Source of the DNA: Neoechinorhynchus agilis
Lineage: Eukaryota; Acanthocephala
Assembly: GCA_051530055.1 (NCBI GenBank)
Contig: CM121342.1
Span: forward strand, 1,550,001-1,614,000
Length of the DNA: 64,000 nt
Reading direction: 5' to 3'
Made by a program: the position numbers and the translations under genes. Positions 40,653 to 52,113 of the stretch are shown piece by piece (the stretch's first letter is position 1; the number at the start of each line of letters is the position of its first letter). The notes under the pieces are model-generated. The model saw only the letters and a program-made list of their open reading frames with translations. It was not told the origin of the DNA and did no database searches.

Positions 40653-42245
40653 ACTTCTGAAATGATTTATCGATTGATTTCAGAATTAATTATAATGAAG
40701 CGTATTAGCTGCAATCATTAAATACACAATCAAATTGATTGACATGTTTGATGGCTTTGATTTGTACTTTATATGAAAAACTCCAACAAATTTAGCTCTT
40801 TTTTATTTATTGACAAAGAAATAAAAATGAACAATTAAAAAAAGTATATGTATTTTCCAAAGTCGGTTTTTCAACGGAACATAGCAAAAAAATCGTAAGC
40901 GATTTCCGAAATATTGTTAAAAGCGTCAATTTTTAATGTTATATATTACCAACAATACAATTTTTCATCTAAAGCCAAAATATAAATTTGATTTCCATAT
41001 TGATCGTAAACAGCTTACCAAACTTCCATATTCATCGAAAAAGCAACTACGATATACCTTAAGCACCAAGACTTTGACTATTTTGAGCGCCATTTAACTC
41101 ACTTTAATTTCACCAAGACATCACACTTTTAATTTGGAATCACTTAAAGTGACCAATAGATAATATCGAATGAATCATTTGGACGCGATAAACAGAATAG
41201 CTTAGATAAGCAAAATCTCATTATTCATCAAAATTTCCTAGATGAATGTTTAGCATCGGCAAATACCGCAGTAAGAGTGGTATTCGAATCCCGTTATGAA
41301 GGATAAAACAAAACAAGTGGCGGAGATCTATCCATGTTCAATCTGTGGCAAGATGGTCTGAATGAAGTCGCAAACGATCAAGAATCGTCTAACAGGATGT
41401 ACAAAGTACCAACCTGAGTTTATTTTGAAAACCAAAGATTGCTCGTGTAGCGTTATCGATGTTTGGACTAAATGTCCCAGCCAAAGTATTTAAATGCATT
41501 TCTAGGTTTCAAATTACAATTCGTCAGTTACGAGATAGGTCGAAACGGAGAATCCAAGAAAGACGGTATAGCGCTTTTGAGATTCTTAGAAATGTGCCAA
41601 CTGAATTCTGCTTTTGAGCAGAAACTAATGATAGCGAAACATTAAATGCCTTAGAAATTCAAGCGCAAACAGCAGTTTATGATTCTAATAAAAACGTAAA
41701 GGTATTTTTAGAATAATGAGTACGACTCCTTTCGTGTTTGAATTATTACAGACTTAAAATCGTCCATCAGCGACCTTCTAAAGTGTTTTAGGGCATTGAA
41801 TGTTTGACATAGACCGCCATAAAGAAAAAATATATTTTCTGAAAAAATATTTCTGCGAACAATGCAATTACCATCCACGAAGGGTATTAAGCGCATTTTA
41901 AAGTAGAACATTGAGGAAAACCGTTCGTAATTTTCTCAGAGGGTATTAATGTGATTCATAATCATGATCAACGCATGATTCCTACTCGACAAAATGATGG
42001 CCTTTTCGGTGAAATTTAAAGTTAAGGAACCTGAGTTTGATCTTGAAGCTTTGAATGGGCTGAAATCGCTTTATTTTCGTAAAATATTTCAATTTTCGTC
42101 CCATTGTAACATAAATGAAGTATCAATTTTACGGTACTTAATTTTGACCCTTAAAAAAATTTGAATTGCATTTAAATCCATCAGAAGTTAACTTCGGCTG
42201 AATTCTTAGGCTGCGTCGTAATTTCTTTAAACTAATTTTTGCTTG
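40653..42245. other. Spacer with decayed zinc-finger-like segment
   Basis: Mostly stop-rich. At 41297-41480 the plus strand reads MKDKTKQVAEIYPCSICGKM, a stop, then further Lys/Cys-rich sequence including NRLTGCTKY. The CSIC...GC pattern recalls a degraded C2HC finger, but the evidence is weak. Nothing else seen. Confidence 0.3.
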
Positions 42246-42347
42246 TATATGGCGTAAAAAAATTAAAATTTTTATTAGATCCGATATTTCGGCCCTTATG
42301 CGCCGAGGTGCCAGATCTAATGAAACTCCTTAAATTTCTTATGCTAT
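42246..42347. mobile_element. MITE-like hairpin element, type 2 (diverged)
   Basis: tatatggcgtaaaaaaatta, gatccgatatttcggccc and a degraded opposite arm to ttcttatgctata match the element at 35424-35565. Confidence 0.6.
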
Positions 42348-42572
42348 AAACAAACATGAGTACTTCAATTTTCAAACAAACTAATTTGTGTATATTTTAA
42401 GAAACAGTATTATTCAAAATTTTACACGAAACGAGAATGCAATAGGAAAAATGGCCACAGGCCACAATCAAGTAAGCTATCAATGTACATTGTACTAGAA
42501 TCATTGTTTTCTAAATAACTAAAGAAATAAGTCACTGGGCACTACTTTAATTTTCCCCGTCCAGTTACTTTT

Positions 42573-43064
42573 TCAGATCCACGATGTCTTCGTTATCAAT
42601 AGTTCTTGTTCTGGATGAACAATTGCAATCGAAGTAAGATTCTGTGCTTTTCTTTCAAACTCTAGTCGATCCCTGAGGTACTCATCAGTTATTTCATCGT
42701 TCATGGAATACTTAAGATCAGGTTGTCTAAGTAATTCTTGAATGAATTGAATCAGTGTTACAGAATCACATCTATAAGACCACCATTGCGAAAAAATGTT
42801 CGTACAAAGTTCACCGTTCATGTCGACGTTCGGATGATAAATAGGCGTCAGAAATCGTATTGTCGGCGCAAGGAATGGATATTCCTCTGGGAAATGAACT
42901 TGAACAACGAATGTGCCTCCGATATATGGACTTCCATTGGGTCCTTTTATATACACAAGCCAGATCATGAGGTCGTCAGTATCGGGCACGGCTGTAAACT
43001 TCGTTTGTTCCGATATAAACTTAAGTTCGAAATTCAGACGATCTCTAACGTTTAAGTCAGCCAT
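42573..43064 (-). CDS. E2 ubiquitin-conjugating enzyme, divergent
   Basis: Single-exon ORF of 163 residues on the minus strand. It has the UBC fold signatures PNGSPYIGGTF, FPEEYPFLAPTIRFLTPIYH, the HPN motif (H77-P78-N79) and a Cys at 87 in GELCTNIFSQWW, the position of the thioester-forming residue. The C-terminal helices follow (LRQPDLKYSMNDEITDEYLR). It most resembles class I/III E2s, but the usual CLDIL is CTNIF and the segment after the active site is unusual. E2s accept ubiquitin or a related modifier from E1 and pass it on with an E3. The exact subfamily is unresolved. The start is the first Met; an acceptor-like gattgag lies just upstream. Confidence 0.85.
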   Translation of the reverse strand: MADLNVRDRLNFELKFISEQTKFTAVPDTDDLMIWLVYIKGPNGSPYIGGTFVVQVHFPEEYPFLAPTIRFLTPIYHPNVDMNGELCTNIFSQWWSYRCDSVTLIQFIQELLRQPDLKYSMNDEITDEYLRDRLEFERKAQNLTSIAIVHPEQELLITKTSWI

Positions 43065-43985
43065 TTCTCAATCGATTAGGACAATAGAAAGTCTTTGTGT
43101 CCTCTTCAACGGACATTAAAAATAACGGTAGCAATATTTTCGCTTTTCCACGTTTGGGTCTATCTTCACAAAATGAAAAAGCTACGCTTACCTTGGTTGC
43201 AAATCTAACCAAAAACATTGAGTGAGAATTTTTATTTCCGGAATTTTTTAGCTTTGTTTGGTAATTTCGCTTTCATTAATCGTGACCGAAAATCGTCGTT
43301 TTCTATCATAAATTTAACTGTCGTAAAATTGCTACTTCAAAGATTTATACTGTTTTGAACTGAAATATAAGATGTAGCCTTTTATTTTCCTTTAAATAAA
43401 AATTAGCTATTTTACATCGCAACAAGTTAAATTCCGAAGATAATTTACAATTCGCAGAACAACGCAAATCTTTTTTTACCTAATAATGCTATTTCTTAAA
43501 GGTAAATCCGCTTGGTCGTTGCCGAGATTTTGATTAAATGTTCCTTTCAATTCATAATAGTAAATTACACGTTAAATTGCTCAGTATATTCGAGTTGTGT
43601 CGTTTTCCTCCGCTTCGAATCGCTCATAAGCGAAAAAAATCTAGGGGGCCATAAAACCTTAAAGAAAACTATCATGTGATATTACCATAAATTACGACTT
43701 TCTAAGCTCGTATATTATTTTCTCAGGCGACTATTTAATTTCTGAATTAAAACCACGAATCTTCCTACTGGCAATGTTGTGACCTCAACTCGAAAACAGC
43801 CAAAGAAGGAAAAGGATTAAGAGTAGCTAAAAAGATACGCCTTTTCATTGGTGCGAGATATAGGAGTATCAAATGAATTGGGACTACGAGTTTTGTGCTT
43901 ATGTGAAAAGGGAATTAAATGTGGTAAAATTGTGGTGGTAGGATTAAGAGGCGTTTTGAATGTTTGATGAAAATTTTATTAGCAT
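43065..43985. other. A+T-rich spacer
   Basis: No supported gene or repeat. Confidence 0.5.
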
Positions 43986-43987
43986 CT

Positions 43988-44035
43988 TTGTGTGGCCTCA
44001 CACTGATCATTTTCCTTGGGCACACAGCCAACCGA
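43988..44035 (-). mobile_element. SINE tail fragment, inverted
   Basis: The reverse complement reads ggttggctgtgtgcccaagg, aaaatgatcagtgtgaggcc: the SINE tail of 34795-35092. Confidence 0.55.
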
Positions 44036-44089
44036 TATCTTGGACGAGATAAGTGCATAAACTCACTTGTATTGAATACTTTCCTACGT

Positions 44090-45710
44090 TGCACCGTAGG
44101 TATAAGCACGTCAAATAGAATTAAACTCCGCAAGGGATCTAAAATACAGACAGCTACTGGTAGTAGCCTGTCGACGCAGGGTCGGTGTGCCGCTCCACTT
44201 GGTTATGCGGCAGCGAACAGGAGCAACAAAATCCACCAGTGCAACGGGAAAAAGCGAGGGCGTCGTAGCTCTCGCCGACGACTTGAGCGTCGAAATGAGC
44301 GAAACTGTCGCCGGAGGCAACGAAAGCGTCAGTCGAAGCTCATCACCGTGGTGGGTACGGACTGTTCAGGTGGCGCTGACAGCCGTGAGCCCTTTGGCCC
44401 AGCTATTTCAGATAGAAGAGGACTACGAATCGGATCCTTGAATTGTAGGAGTCTGCGAGCGCAATGGCGTAGAGGAACCCTGGCCAAATTGACAAGGAAC
44501 GCCGGAATGGATCTTGTGTTTTTACAAGAATTGCGCATAAGAGGCCAGTCAGACAGCCGTAAATCAGGAGGATTTAGGAGGAGGCTGGTCATTATCTTAC
44601 CTATCTGCGGACAGTCGAGGAAATGGAGGTGTAGGCGTTTGTTTATAACCCCGCCTCCGAAACTCAGCACTATGCAGTATTATAACTGACCGAATCCTTC
44701 GTGTCAGCATAAAGCTTCGGTCGAGAAATCTCTATGCTTTTGGCGTATATTCACCGACTTCCTCGTAGGATGAAGAGGCTGTTGAAGGATTTTATGGAAA
44801 TTTAGCCGAAGCATTAGATGATGTACTGAACAGAGACACACTCCCAATAGCCGGTGACTTCAACGCGATTTTACCGCATTCCGAAAGATCGCTATATGTG
44901 TTGAAAGGCGCGAATCGGAACAGCCCGTACTTGGTTGAGGCGCTGGAGCGGTATGATCTCGTGTCTGCTAACACTTTATTCCGGAAGCGTCCGTGGCGTT
45001 TTGCGACGTTTATGGGTCAAAAGAATCCGTCCAGACATGCCATCGGAAAAAATCCCGAGACGCTTAGCTCAGCTTGACCATGTATTTTTGAGACGTAGGG
45101 AAAAATGCCGGGTCAAAAACGCTGACACATTCACTGTTGATGCGCTGCTAACCGACCACAAATTGGTGATATGTCAGTTGAGCATGAGTGACTCGTTGTT
45201 CCGTACACCTCAGTATCCTCCACGTCCGTTCTATGGCGCCCTCGCTAATGGGGAGAAGAGGAAAGAGTTCGATATCGGACTAGAGAATCAAGTGAGCTCG
45301 ATACCAGCTGCTGAAACGGATATTGATTTTTATTACAAGTCAATGTGCGAAGCAGTGACCGTAGCGGCCGAGAAAACTCTCCCAAAAATGAGGCGTATAA
45401 AAGCTGCAAAGGTTATATGGCAGGAGGACTGTGAATTTATGGCAATGGCTGAGCAGATCAAAATTCTAACAAAAAGGGGAAAACGATCTGAGGCTCGCAT
45501 TGCAAGTCTTGAACTTGCCAACCTCTATAATGAAAAGCAAACGGCTTCGATGGAGGATGCAGTTCGCGGGATCGCATATAAGGAAGGTTTTGTTCGTACC
45601 TCCCTAGCATGGAGAGCGATAGACACTCTCACAGGAAAGGTCCTTCCCCGGAAATCAGAAAAAAAGAGAGCATTTGCAAATATTCTAGGCAAAACAATTT
45701 GAATGATTGA
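44090..45710 (+). mobile_element. APE-type LINE fragment (endonuclease and linker, no RT)
   Basis: Plus-strand frames give an N-terminal Arg-rich region, then an exonuclease-endonuclease-phosphatase domain: RIGSLNCRSLRAQWRRGTLA, MDLVFLQELRI (catalytic Glu region), LPIAGDFNAILPHSERS in another frame, and QLDHVFLRRRE with LLTDHKLVICQL (C-terminal His box). The ORF 44935-45702 continues as the usual linker before RT (TLPKMRRIKAAKVIWQEDCE), but no RT follows. At least two frame changes are present. It differs from families A-D, which carry RLE instead. Clade not resolved. Confidence 0.8.
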
Positions 45711-45785
45711 TTTTCGAGAATCTGGACAGACGTCTTACGTGAAATGTTTGGCAACTTTTATTACTCTTCGTTTTTGAAATAATAA

Positions 45786-46330
45786 ATGGAGTTGTACGAA
45801 AAAAACAAAGAGGCATTTCAGCTCAAAAGATCCATAAAGGGTGGCAACATCAAGTCTAAGGACAATGAAACCTTGGAAAACGAACTTAGTAATGAAGATT
45901 TTTTCCATTTTGAAAGGCAAATGAAACATCTCGATCACAGGTTTTCCGTGAGATTGATCTAACAATCCAATCGAAGCGTTTTGAATTTTCAGATCTCAAA
46001 ACTTGTGATTATTTAGCCCTCGACGCGCATCAAAAAGTTGTGAATTGGTCAATAAAAATTTGTCTCTTGCGGATAAATATATTTTATGAGATTATGAGCA
46101 GCGACTCCAATGCTCCATTTATCGATATGATCGCAAAGTTCCATCAAGTGGAGGAACTTTAAACCCGAGGGCCCTAAAACCGTCTCCTGAGAACAAATTA
46201 AACACTGACGAGCTCTGCTGGAGACTAAAATCTTTTATTGATGCGAAATGTGCAGCTTGCTACCACGATATGATCACGATAATATTTAACACAAGGTTTG
46301 AACGGGATATCGTAAATATTGATGCCTAAA
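45786..46330 (+). other. Decayed coding-like region, unknown
   Basis: Three open pieces on the plus strand read like protein: MELYEKNKEAFQLKRSIKGG (45786-45962), a middle piece with HQKVVNWSIKICLLRINIFY, and LNPRALKPSPENKLNTDELC with WRLKSFIDAKCAACYH. Stops and frame changes separate them. Possibly a degraded gene or element tail; no family recognised. Confidence 0.3.
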
Positions 46331-46869
46331 ACTATAATTCTGACAGCCTACTAGAAAACAATCGTAGCAACCGTGCTGACATCAGGCAAAAGGGGCGAAT
46401 CGATAAACTATTTACATTCTTTAGGGCGTTACCCTGACAAGTGAATTGCGATATTGAAGGCGGGACAAAAAGTTTTAAAGAAAACAAATACGATTCCAAG
46501 AAAAAAAAGAAAATTGGACATAAGCGAAATCCTAGTGTAAATCCCAGAAAGATCGTTTTGATTTTATTTTCCAGCGGTAACCCGATTTATGAGCTCTGAT
46601 CGTTTTTTACTACAAATGACCATTCCCGTTGAATGATAAAAACACTGCATGGGCTGTAAAATCATTTGTTATAACTTAGTGGGGTAATATTTGCAATAAA
46701 TGATTTGATTCAATGAAAAATAACTGACGAGTACATGAACCTTCGGCGATTACATCGTATTCTGGGTTTTTTGTAGCTTATGCGTGGCTCAGCGGGTAAC
46801 ATTTTATCAAGTATAAATAAAGTTATCCATTCGCGGCTGAATATGGGCATACATCTCATCGATTTTGGC

Positions 46870-47080
46870 CAGAGAATAACTAAAAGAGTTGGAATACTGC
46901 TGAAGGGAAGAGAAAACTCATTGATGAGTCTCACCTCATCGGGAGGTATGTGAGGATCCGGGTGGATGCTTACAAATTCATAACCGCGTGTGGTTCGTAG
47001 GTATTTAGCACGGACCAACGCTTCCCTGACCCAGATCAGTGGCGGGCTATGTGCCCAAATTCAACCGTTTATGGATAATT
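46870..47080 (+). mobile_element. tRNA-like SINE, copy 3 (core and tail)
   Basis: The core gaaaactcattgatgagtct, cgggaggtatgtgaggatcc and tail gatcagtggcgggctatgtg match the other SINEs. The upstream head (46780-46870) is too diverged to recognise boxes. Confidence 0.6.
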
Positions 47081-47089
47081 TAATTTACA

Positions 47090-47421
47090 CTTGATAAGAT
47101 GCTAAATGTTTGATCTCATCGAACACTTCAAATCGTTTGAGATTGTTTATAATACCGCCTGGGGCGTTTTATCAACGATTAACTTCTAGTGTAAGTGGTT
47201 TCACATTTGCTAAACACGAAATATTGATAAAAAATTGTTAAATGCGGAGGCAAATAAAGTATGCAAAACGTTACATTTTAATAAACCTCTGAGGCTGAGG
47301 GATCTGATCAATCCAACACTCAGCCTGAGTTGAAATCAGCCAGATGTGAATATACAAGAACGAATAGGAACAGGATTTTAATGAACAAATTTCTTACTTA
47401 ATTATGAATGTACGAGGCGGC
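47090..47421 (+). other. Possible 3' end of a LINE
   Basis: Non-coding sequence ending in aggcggcttaataaataaat. Ending in a short tandem tail is typical of LINE 3' ends, but no coding part is attached. Low certainty. Confidence 0.25.
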
Positions 47422-47450
47422 TTAATAAATAAATAAATAAATAAATAAAC
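47422..47450. repeat. (TAAA)n microsatellite
   Basis: Six consecutive taaa units. Confidence 0.9.
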
Positions 47451-48402
47451 CTCTAAAGCATAACGGACTCGCCATTTTTGAGGAAATCGAATGCAATAAT
47501 TTCACACTTGCACTAAATTTCGTCTATTCGTTAAAGTTATGGTGCCATTAAAGATTGTTATGTGATAGCATCAAATACAAAAAATTTCTATTATGTACAA
47601 GAGCCCTTAGAATAAAGTTTGTTTAATTCGTAGACGCAAATAACCCGCTTAAGGTTACTATAACAACAATTCATACCTTAACATTGGCATTAGATATATA
47701 TTTTTTTAATTTCGATTCACATAGCATTCTGATATCTGTAAAAATCGACTTCATATTTTAAAAGAAATTAATTTTCGGTGCTTTTAGCGCGCCTAATATT
47801 TTTTGTTCAACATGCATTGTAAGGTTTTATTTGTCCATTTAGAAAGTCTGATTTCTAATGTCTTTTATTAACAACTAAAAATGTATAAGAAATCGAACTA
47901 TATTCCATTTTTGTGGGTCACATTTATGTGCATTTTTGCGATCGGAACACATTGTCGACAAAATTCATCACGCGCTTTTTCATTATAAATTTTGAAATTT
48001 CGACTTTTAAGATCTAAAATTGAATTAGTCCAAATACTCAAGCATGTTTCTAGGAATTGCTTTTGTTGAAAACACTTTTAAATTAACGAAGCTTAAAAAA
48101 TCTTGTTTAAAATTTGCATTAAAACAGGTTTATTATTTTTGTATTTAAAGGATTTCAATATTCACTTCGCTTATAATTTAATTTGATCGGCTTTCAGCTT
48201 TCAAGCGTCGACGGAAGCTAAAAACTAGAAATGCGAAATTGATTTAACAACGTGATTCGATCACGTCTAAAAAATAGAGAATGTCACGCATCAAGTACGA
48301 ATATCCGAGATTTCAAAATTGCTTATTTTTAACTTGGTTTTCAGTGAAGTTCTTTAAAACTTATCGGTTTTATTTGCTAATGAATCCTAGTTCATTTTTA
48401 AG
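47451..48402. other. A+T-rich spacer upstream of gtf2f2
   Basis: No gene seen. The last bases before the ATG, ttcatttttaag, look like a splice acceptor. Confidence 0.5.
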
Positions 48403-49179
48403 ATGCCCAAATCTTTAGACCAAGAAGACATGATGACTTTATCGGTTGAAGAAAATGACACCAATGATGAGTGGGAATCAAATAACATTAGAGTTACACG
48501 AGATCTCTTAAAATTCGACGATCAGTACGTTATTTATTCGTTTCCAAGATATTTGGCGGACTACTTGGTTAATTCTCTGAACGGTGAATCCACGGGACTT
48601 CTTGGTCATATATGGAATGGCAAATTCGTGATTTCAGATAAAATAGATAACGGCCAGGTCCCTCAAGAATACCCATTGGATAAACCAATACCGATGAAAG
48701 GGCCAACACTCGTAGCCAAACTCGGGATAACGAATTCTATTGATGATGATTATCAACACATCGAATCGTTTGAAATCATTGGCAGTGTGTCATCGAGAGT
48801 TACCGTGAAAAGTAATCCTCTGGATGATATGTATCTGGGGCTTAAGCAATCAAAATACAAAAGAGATATTCCTGATGACGATCAGTTCATCTACACTTAT
48901 CCATATGCACCGAAACGAAAATTTCCAATAACAGAAAACCGTCGGCGCATTCCTTCAAGGCGTGAACGAGACAACGAAAACAACGTCAAAGAGATGATAC
49001 TGAAATGCTTTTCTGAACGGCGGTACTACACCATGAACGAATTAGTCGAGATAACAGATCAGCCATATCAATATTTGAAATCAATTTTAAGCGATCTTTG
49101 TATTTATCACACAGGAGAATGCAACCGGAACAAGTATGAGCTTAGACCGGAGTATTCGCAGTATTCGATCAAAGAATAA
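48403..49179 (+). CDS. gtf2f2: TFIIF beta subunit (RAP30)
   Basis: Single-exon ORF of 258 residues (human RAP30 is 249). The C-terminal winged helix is clear: ERRYYTMNELVEITDQPYQY, LKSILSDLCIYHTG and NKYELRPEYSQY align with human HQYYNLKDLVDITKQPVVYL, LKEIGV and NTWELKPEYRHY. The N-terminal half fits the RAP30 dimerisation barrel (VIYSFPRYLADYLVNSLNGE; GPTLVAKLGITNSI), with a charged linker before the winged helix. TFIIF joins RNA polymerase II in the preinitiation complex and stimulates elongation. The start follows an acceptor-like ttttaag directly. Its last 14 codons and 3' UTR are duplicated just downstream. Confidence 0.88.
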   Translation: MPKSLDQEDMMTLSVEENDTNDEWESNNIRVTRDLLKFDDQYVIYSFPRYLADYLVNSLNGESTGLLGHIWNGKFVISDKIDNGQVPQEYPLDKPIPMKGPTLVAKLGITNSIDDDYQHIESFEIIGSVSSRVTVKSNPLDDMYLGLKQSKYKRDIPDDDQFIYTYPYAPKRKFPITENRRRIPSRRERDNENNVKEMILKCFSERRYYTMNELVEITDQPYQYLKSILSDLCIYHTGECNRNKYELRPEYSQYSIKE

Positions 49180-49290
49180 AACAAATTGGCGATAATGATT
49201 TTTTTCGCTTCAACTAACAACAAACTTTAAAACCAATCTTTTTATTCTAAAACTATTGCAATATCTAAAATTATTCTAAGTAGTTTTTAA

Positions 49291-49447
49291 AATATAGCTT
49301 AGACCGGAGTATTCGTAGTATTTGATCAAAGAATAAAACCAATTGGCGATAATGAGTTTTTTTCGCTTCAATTAACCACAAACTTTAAAATCAATCCTTT
49401 TACTCGAGTCATTGCAAGATCTAAAATTATTCTAAGTAGTCATTAAA
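49291..49447 (+). repeat. Tandem duplication of the gtf2f2 3' end
   Basis: agcttagaccggagtattcg and the following 135 bp repeat 49139-49290 with about 10% change, including the final codons and stop of gtf2f2. It is non-functional as coding sequence. Confidence 0.85.
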
Positions 49448-49449
49448 AA

Positions 49450-52113
49450 TATGTGTAGAAAATTTAAAAAACGTCTGTTGAAATTTAAACTATGAGATAA
49501 TGTTGTTTCGAAATGGTGTAAAACAATAACTCTTTGGACTAAAAAAATTCAAATCGTGTATTTCAGCTCCTAAATTTTTATTTTCACTAAGTTATAAATT
49601 CGTGTTAAAATTCATCGATATCTAGAAAAGATTTTTGACATTTAAAGAATGAGACTTAACATTATGACCAGAAGTCAAAACTTTATTTAAAAACTTTTCC
49701 TGTATCGCTGAGCTACGTTGACTTTCAATTACAGTCCAATAAATGAAAGTTTCGATACTGTGCATTTTTCCATTCATAAGAATGTGAAATACGAAACAAT
49801 GAATAAAAATTTGTCACCATTTCTTGAAGTTGAAAAGTAACTTGTAATAAAACATTGGTAGGTGATAGTAACCAAAATTTCGATTTTTGTGAAATAATCA
49901 AAGCGGATCTACATGCAGACTCGTTACATTTTAAATGCCATCACGATTTGATCAAAATGATGGCGTATTTTTTTCCTTTTTTTTAAATCTGTTGTCGTAG
50001 TTCAACAAATTTGTTCATTGAAGACAATCTGATGTTTATGAACTCTTTTATATTATAATGGCGTATCTTATCTCTTAATCTTTGTTATCAATTGGTACCT
50101 GTCATGTTTCCTAAGGCGGATAATAACTTGAACGCTTGGAAAATTTCCTAAACTCTATGCGTAACTAATTCGATTAGTTGCGCTAAACACGACAAGATGT
50201 CTTTTGCTATTGTTTGTTTAAACTTTATCTCACGTTCTCTAAAAATTTTGATATTATGGTTTGAAACTATTTATTTGCAAAATTACGATTAAAATAATTT
50301 TTCTCGTGGATAACACATCTTAAATCGTTATAACACTTGTTTCGCATGATAAACTATTCGATTTTTTTTCAATTGTTCAATTTTTTTAAGCACGTCTCTA
50401 GTTTTTAATAACTACATAGCGCTTTTGAATTCATTTCGCCACCTACTTTTGTACCATTTTCCATTATGGATTTATATTTGTCATCATTGTAGAAAAAAAG
50501 ACTATTGGTCAGTGATATATCGGCTGAGTACCTATAGTTTGCTCGATTAGTTATATGTATTTATAATACGAATAAACTTTTTATAGCATTTTCACTTTTG
50601 AATTTCTATTTCGCTAGTCATTATAAATCCCGTTTTTTTGCAATTATGGGTTAGTGATTTGCTTGCTTTTATAATCTTTTGAAGTTTAGCGTCTTTTTAT
50701 CGTCGCGCTCTGATTGGTTGAACGTGTATTCTGCTAGGTTCGCTAATTTTTTATTCACGTGATGATTTTTATGCTTGTACACATCTTCTATAGTTAATTA
50801 TATCGATCTTCGTAGTTCTACCCATAGATGCTTTATCATATACATTGCATCGTCCAAACATATTTCCTCAGAAACATACAATGCCGTCTATCCAGTGCCG
50901 GACCTTAGATTTATTGAAAATCTAGGAACGACAAATTTGATTGATTCACAATCGGATTTTAATCACTAACGCATTTCTGCACCTATGTTTGATAGCAACC
51001 TTTTAGTCATAAAAAATGAACAATATATCGGATTATTGTTTAGGTCTACACCGGCGGTAAATGATTATTTATTAAAATGTTGGTCGAACCTCATCGATTT
51101 TAGAACTCATGATGAACCCGACGAGGTTCGCAGAACGTCTTTAATCGAAATATTCATTTACCACGGGTGTAGACTTCTAAACAATAATTTCAATCACATT
51201 GACCTGTAATTCACATATCGTCAGAACAATATATCGCGTATGTGCTAAAATTCCTATTTTGCTTTTTTAAGTTAAACTGTGCTTAATGCTCAATTTTTAC
51301 AGCTACTTTACAATTTTTTTATGAGGCCGTTCCAGATTTTATCATAAAAATTTCACACCCCTTAATTATCTTGATTGTTTGCTTATGGAATTTTCCGTCA
51401 ATTTGTATGCTAAATTCATCAATTAGCAATTAAGCCGTTTTAACTGATCTACCAAATAATTATTTCTCCCTTTTCTCAACGCACTTATAATTTACCATAT
51501 ATTTTCCGTAGATTAAGCTCGTCGGGGTTAGTTTGATCTTTAACTTTAGTTCCGATTACATCACAATCTTCTAATTATTATGAACTTTGAGTGCGGATAA
51601 TCGGGATTTTCTGGAAATATAAATGGTCGGTTCCTTCTTATTGTACCATTAATTATTTCCCAAAGACATTTTCCCATAATTCAAATTTCATTTTCAAAAA
51701 ACTAGTGTAGTCAGATTAGGATAAAGGCGCTAGAAACTGATCCACCTGCACGGACATTATCTTTGTCTACAGAAAACAGTGTCCGGCGTACTTTCTCCAA
51801 GTTTCTATTTACAAAGTATCAGTTAGGTAACATCGCCCATTCTCAACGCCTATTAGATTCACTTTCTAAGATCTCAGTCAAATGATTTCTATTTACCACT
51901 GCCGGAGTTTGTTTGAGAACTAGACTAAATGTAGCGGTTGAACATAGCGTGTCGAAAATCGTCATTTACGCGAAACTTTATAGCAATATACATCGTCCGT
52001 GTGAATGTGTGAGTGGATGATGGAGGCTTGGAGCGGGCATTGTCTAATCTTCATGAGAATACTGCGAAGATATCTTCCTTGATATGCTTATATTTCACCA
52101 TTCGTTATTTTAG
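49450..52113. other. Long A+T-rich intergenic region
   Basis: No recognised gene. At 50985-51209 a 74-codon plus-strand ORF (MFDSNLLVIKNEQYIGLLFR, ending in HGCRLLNNNFNHIDL) and at 50775-50969 another (PVPDLRFIENLGTTNLIDSQ) look mildly protein-like, but no family or exon structure supports them. Confidence 0.4.
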
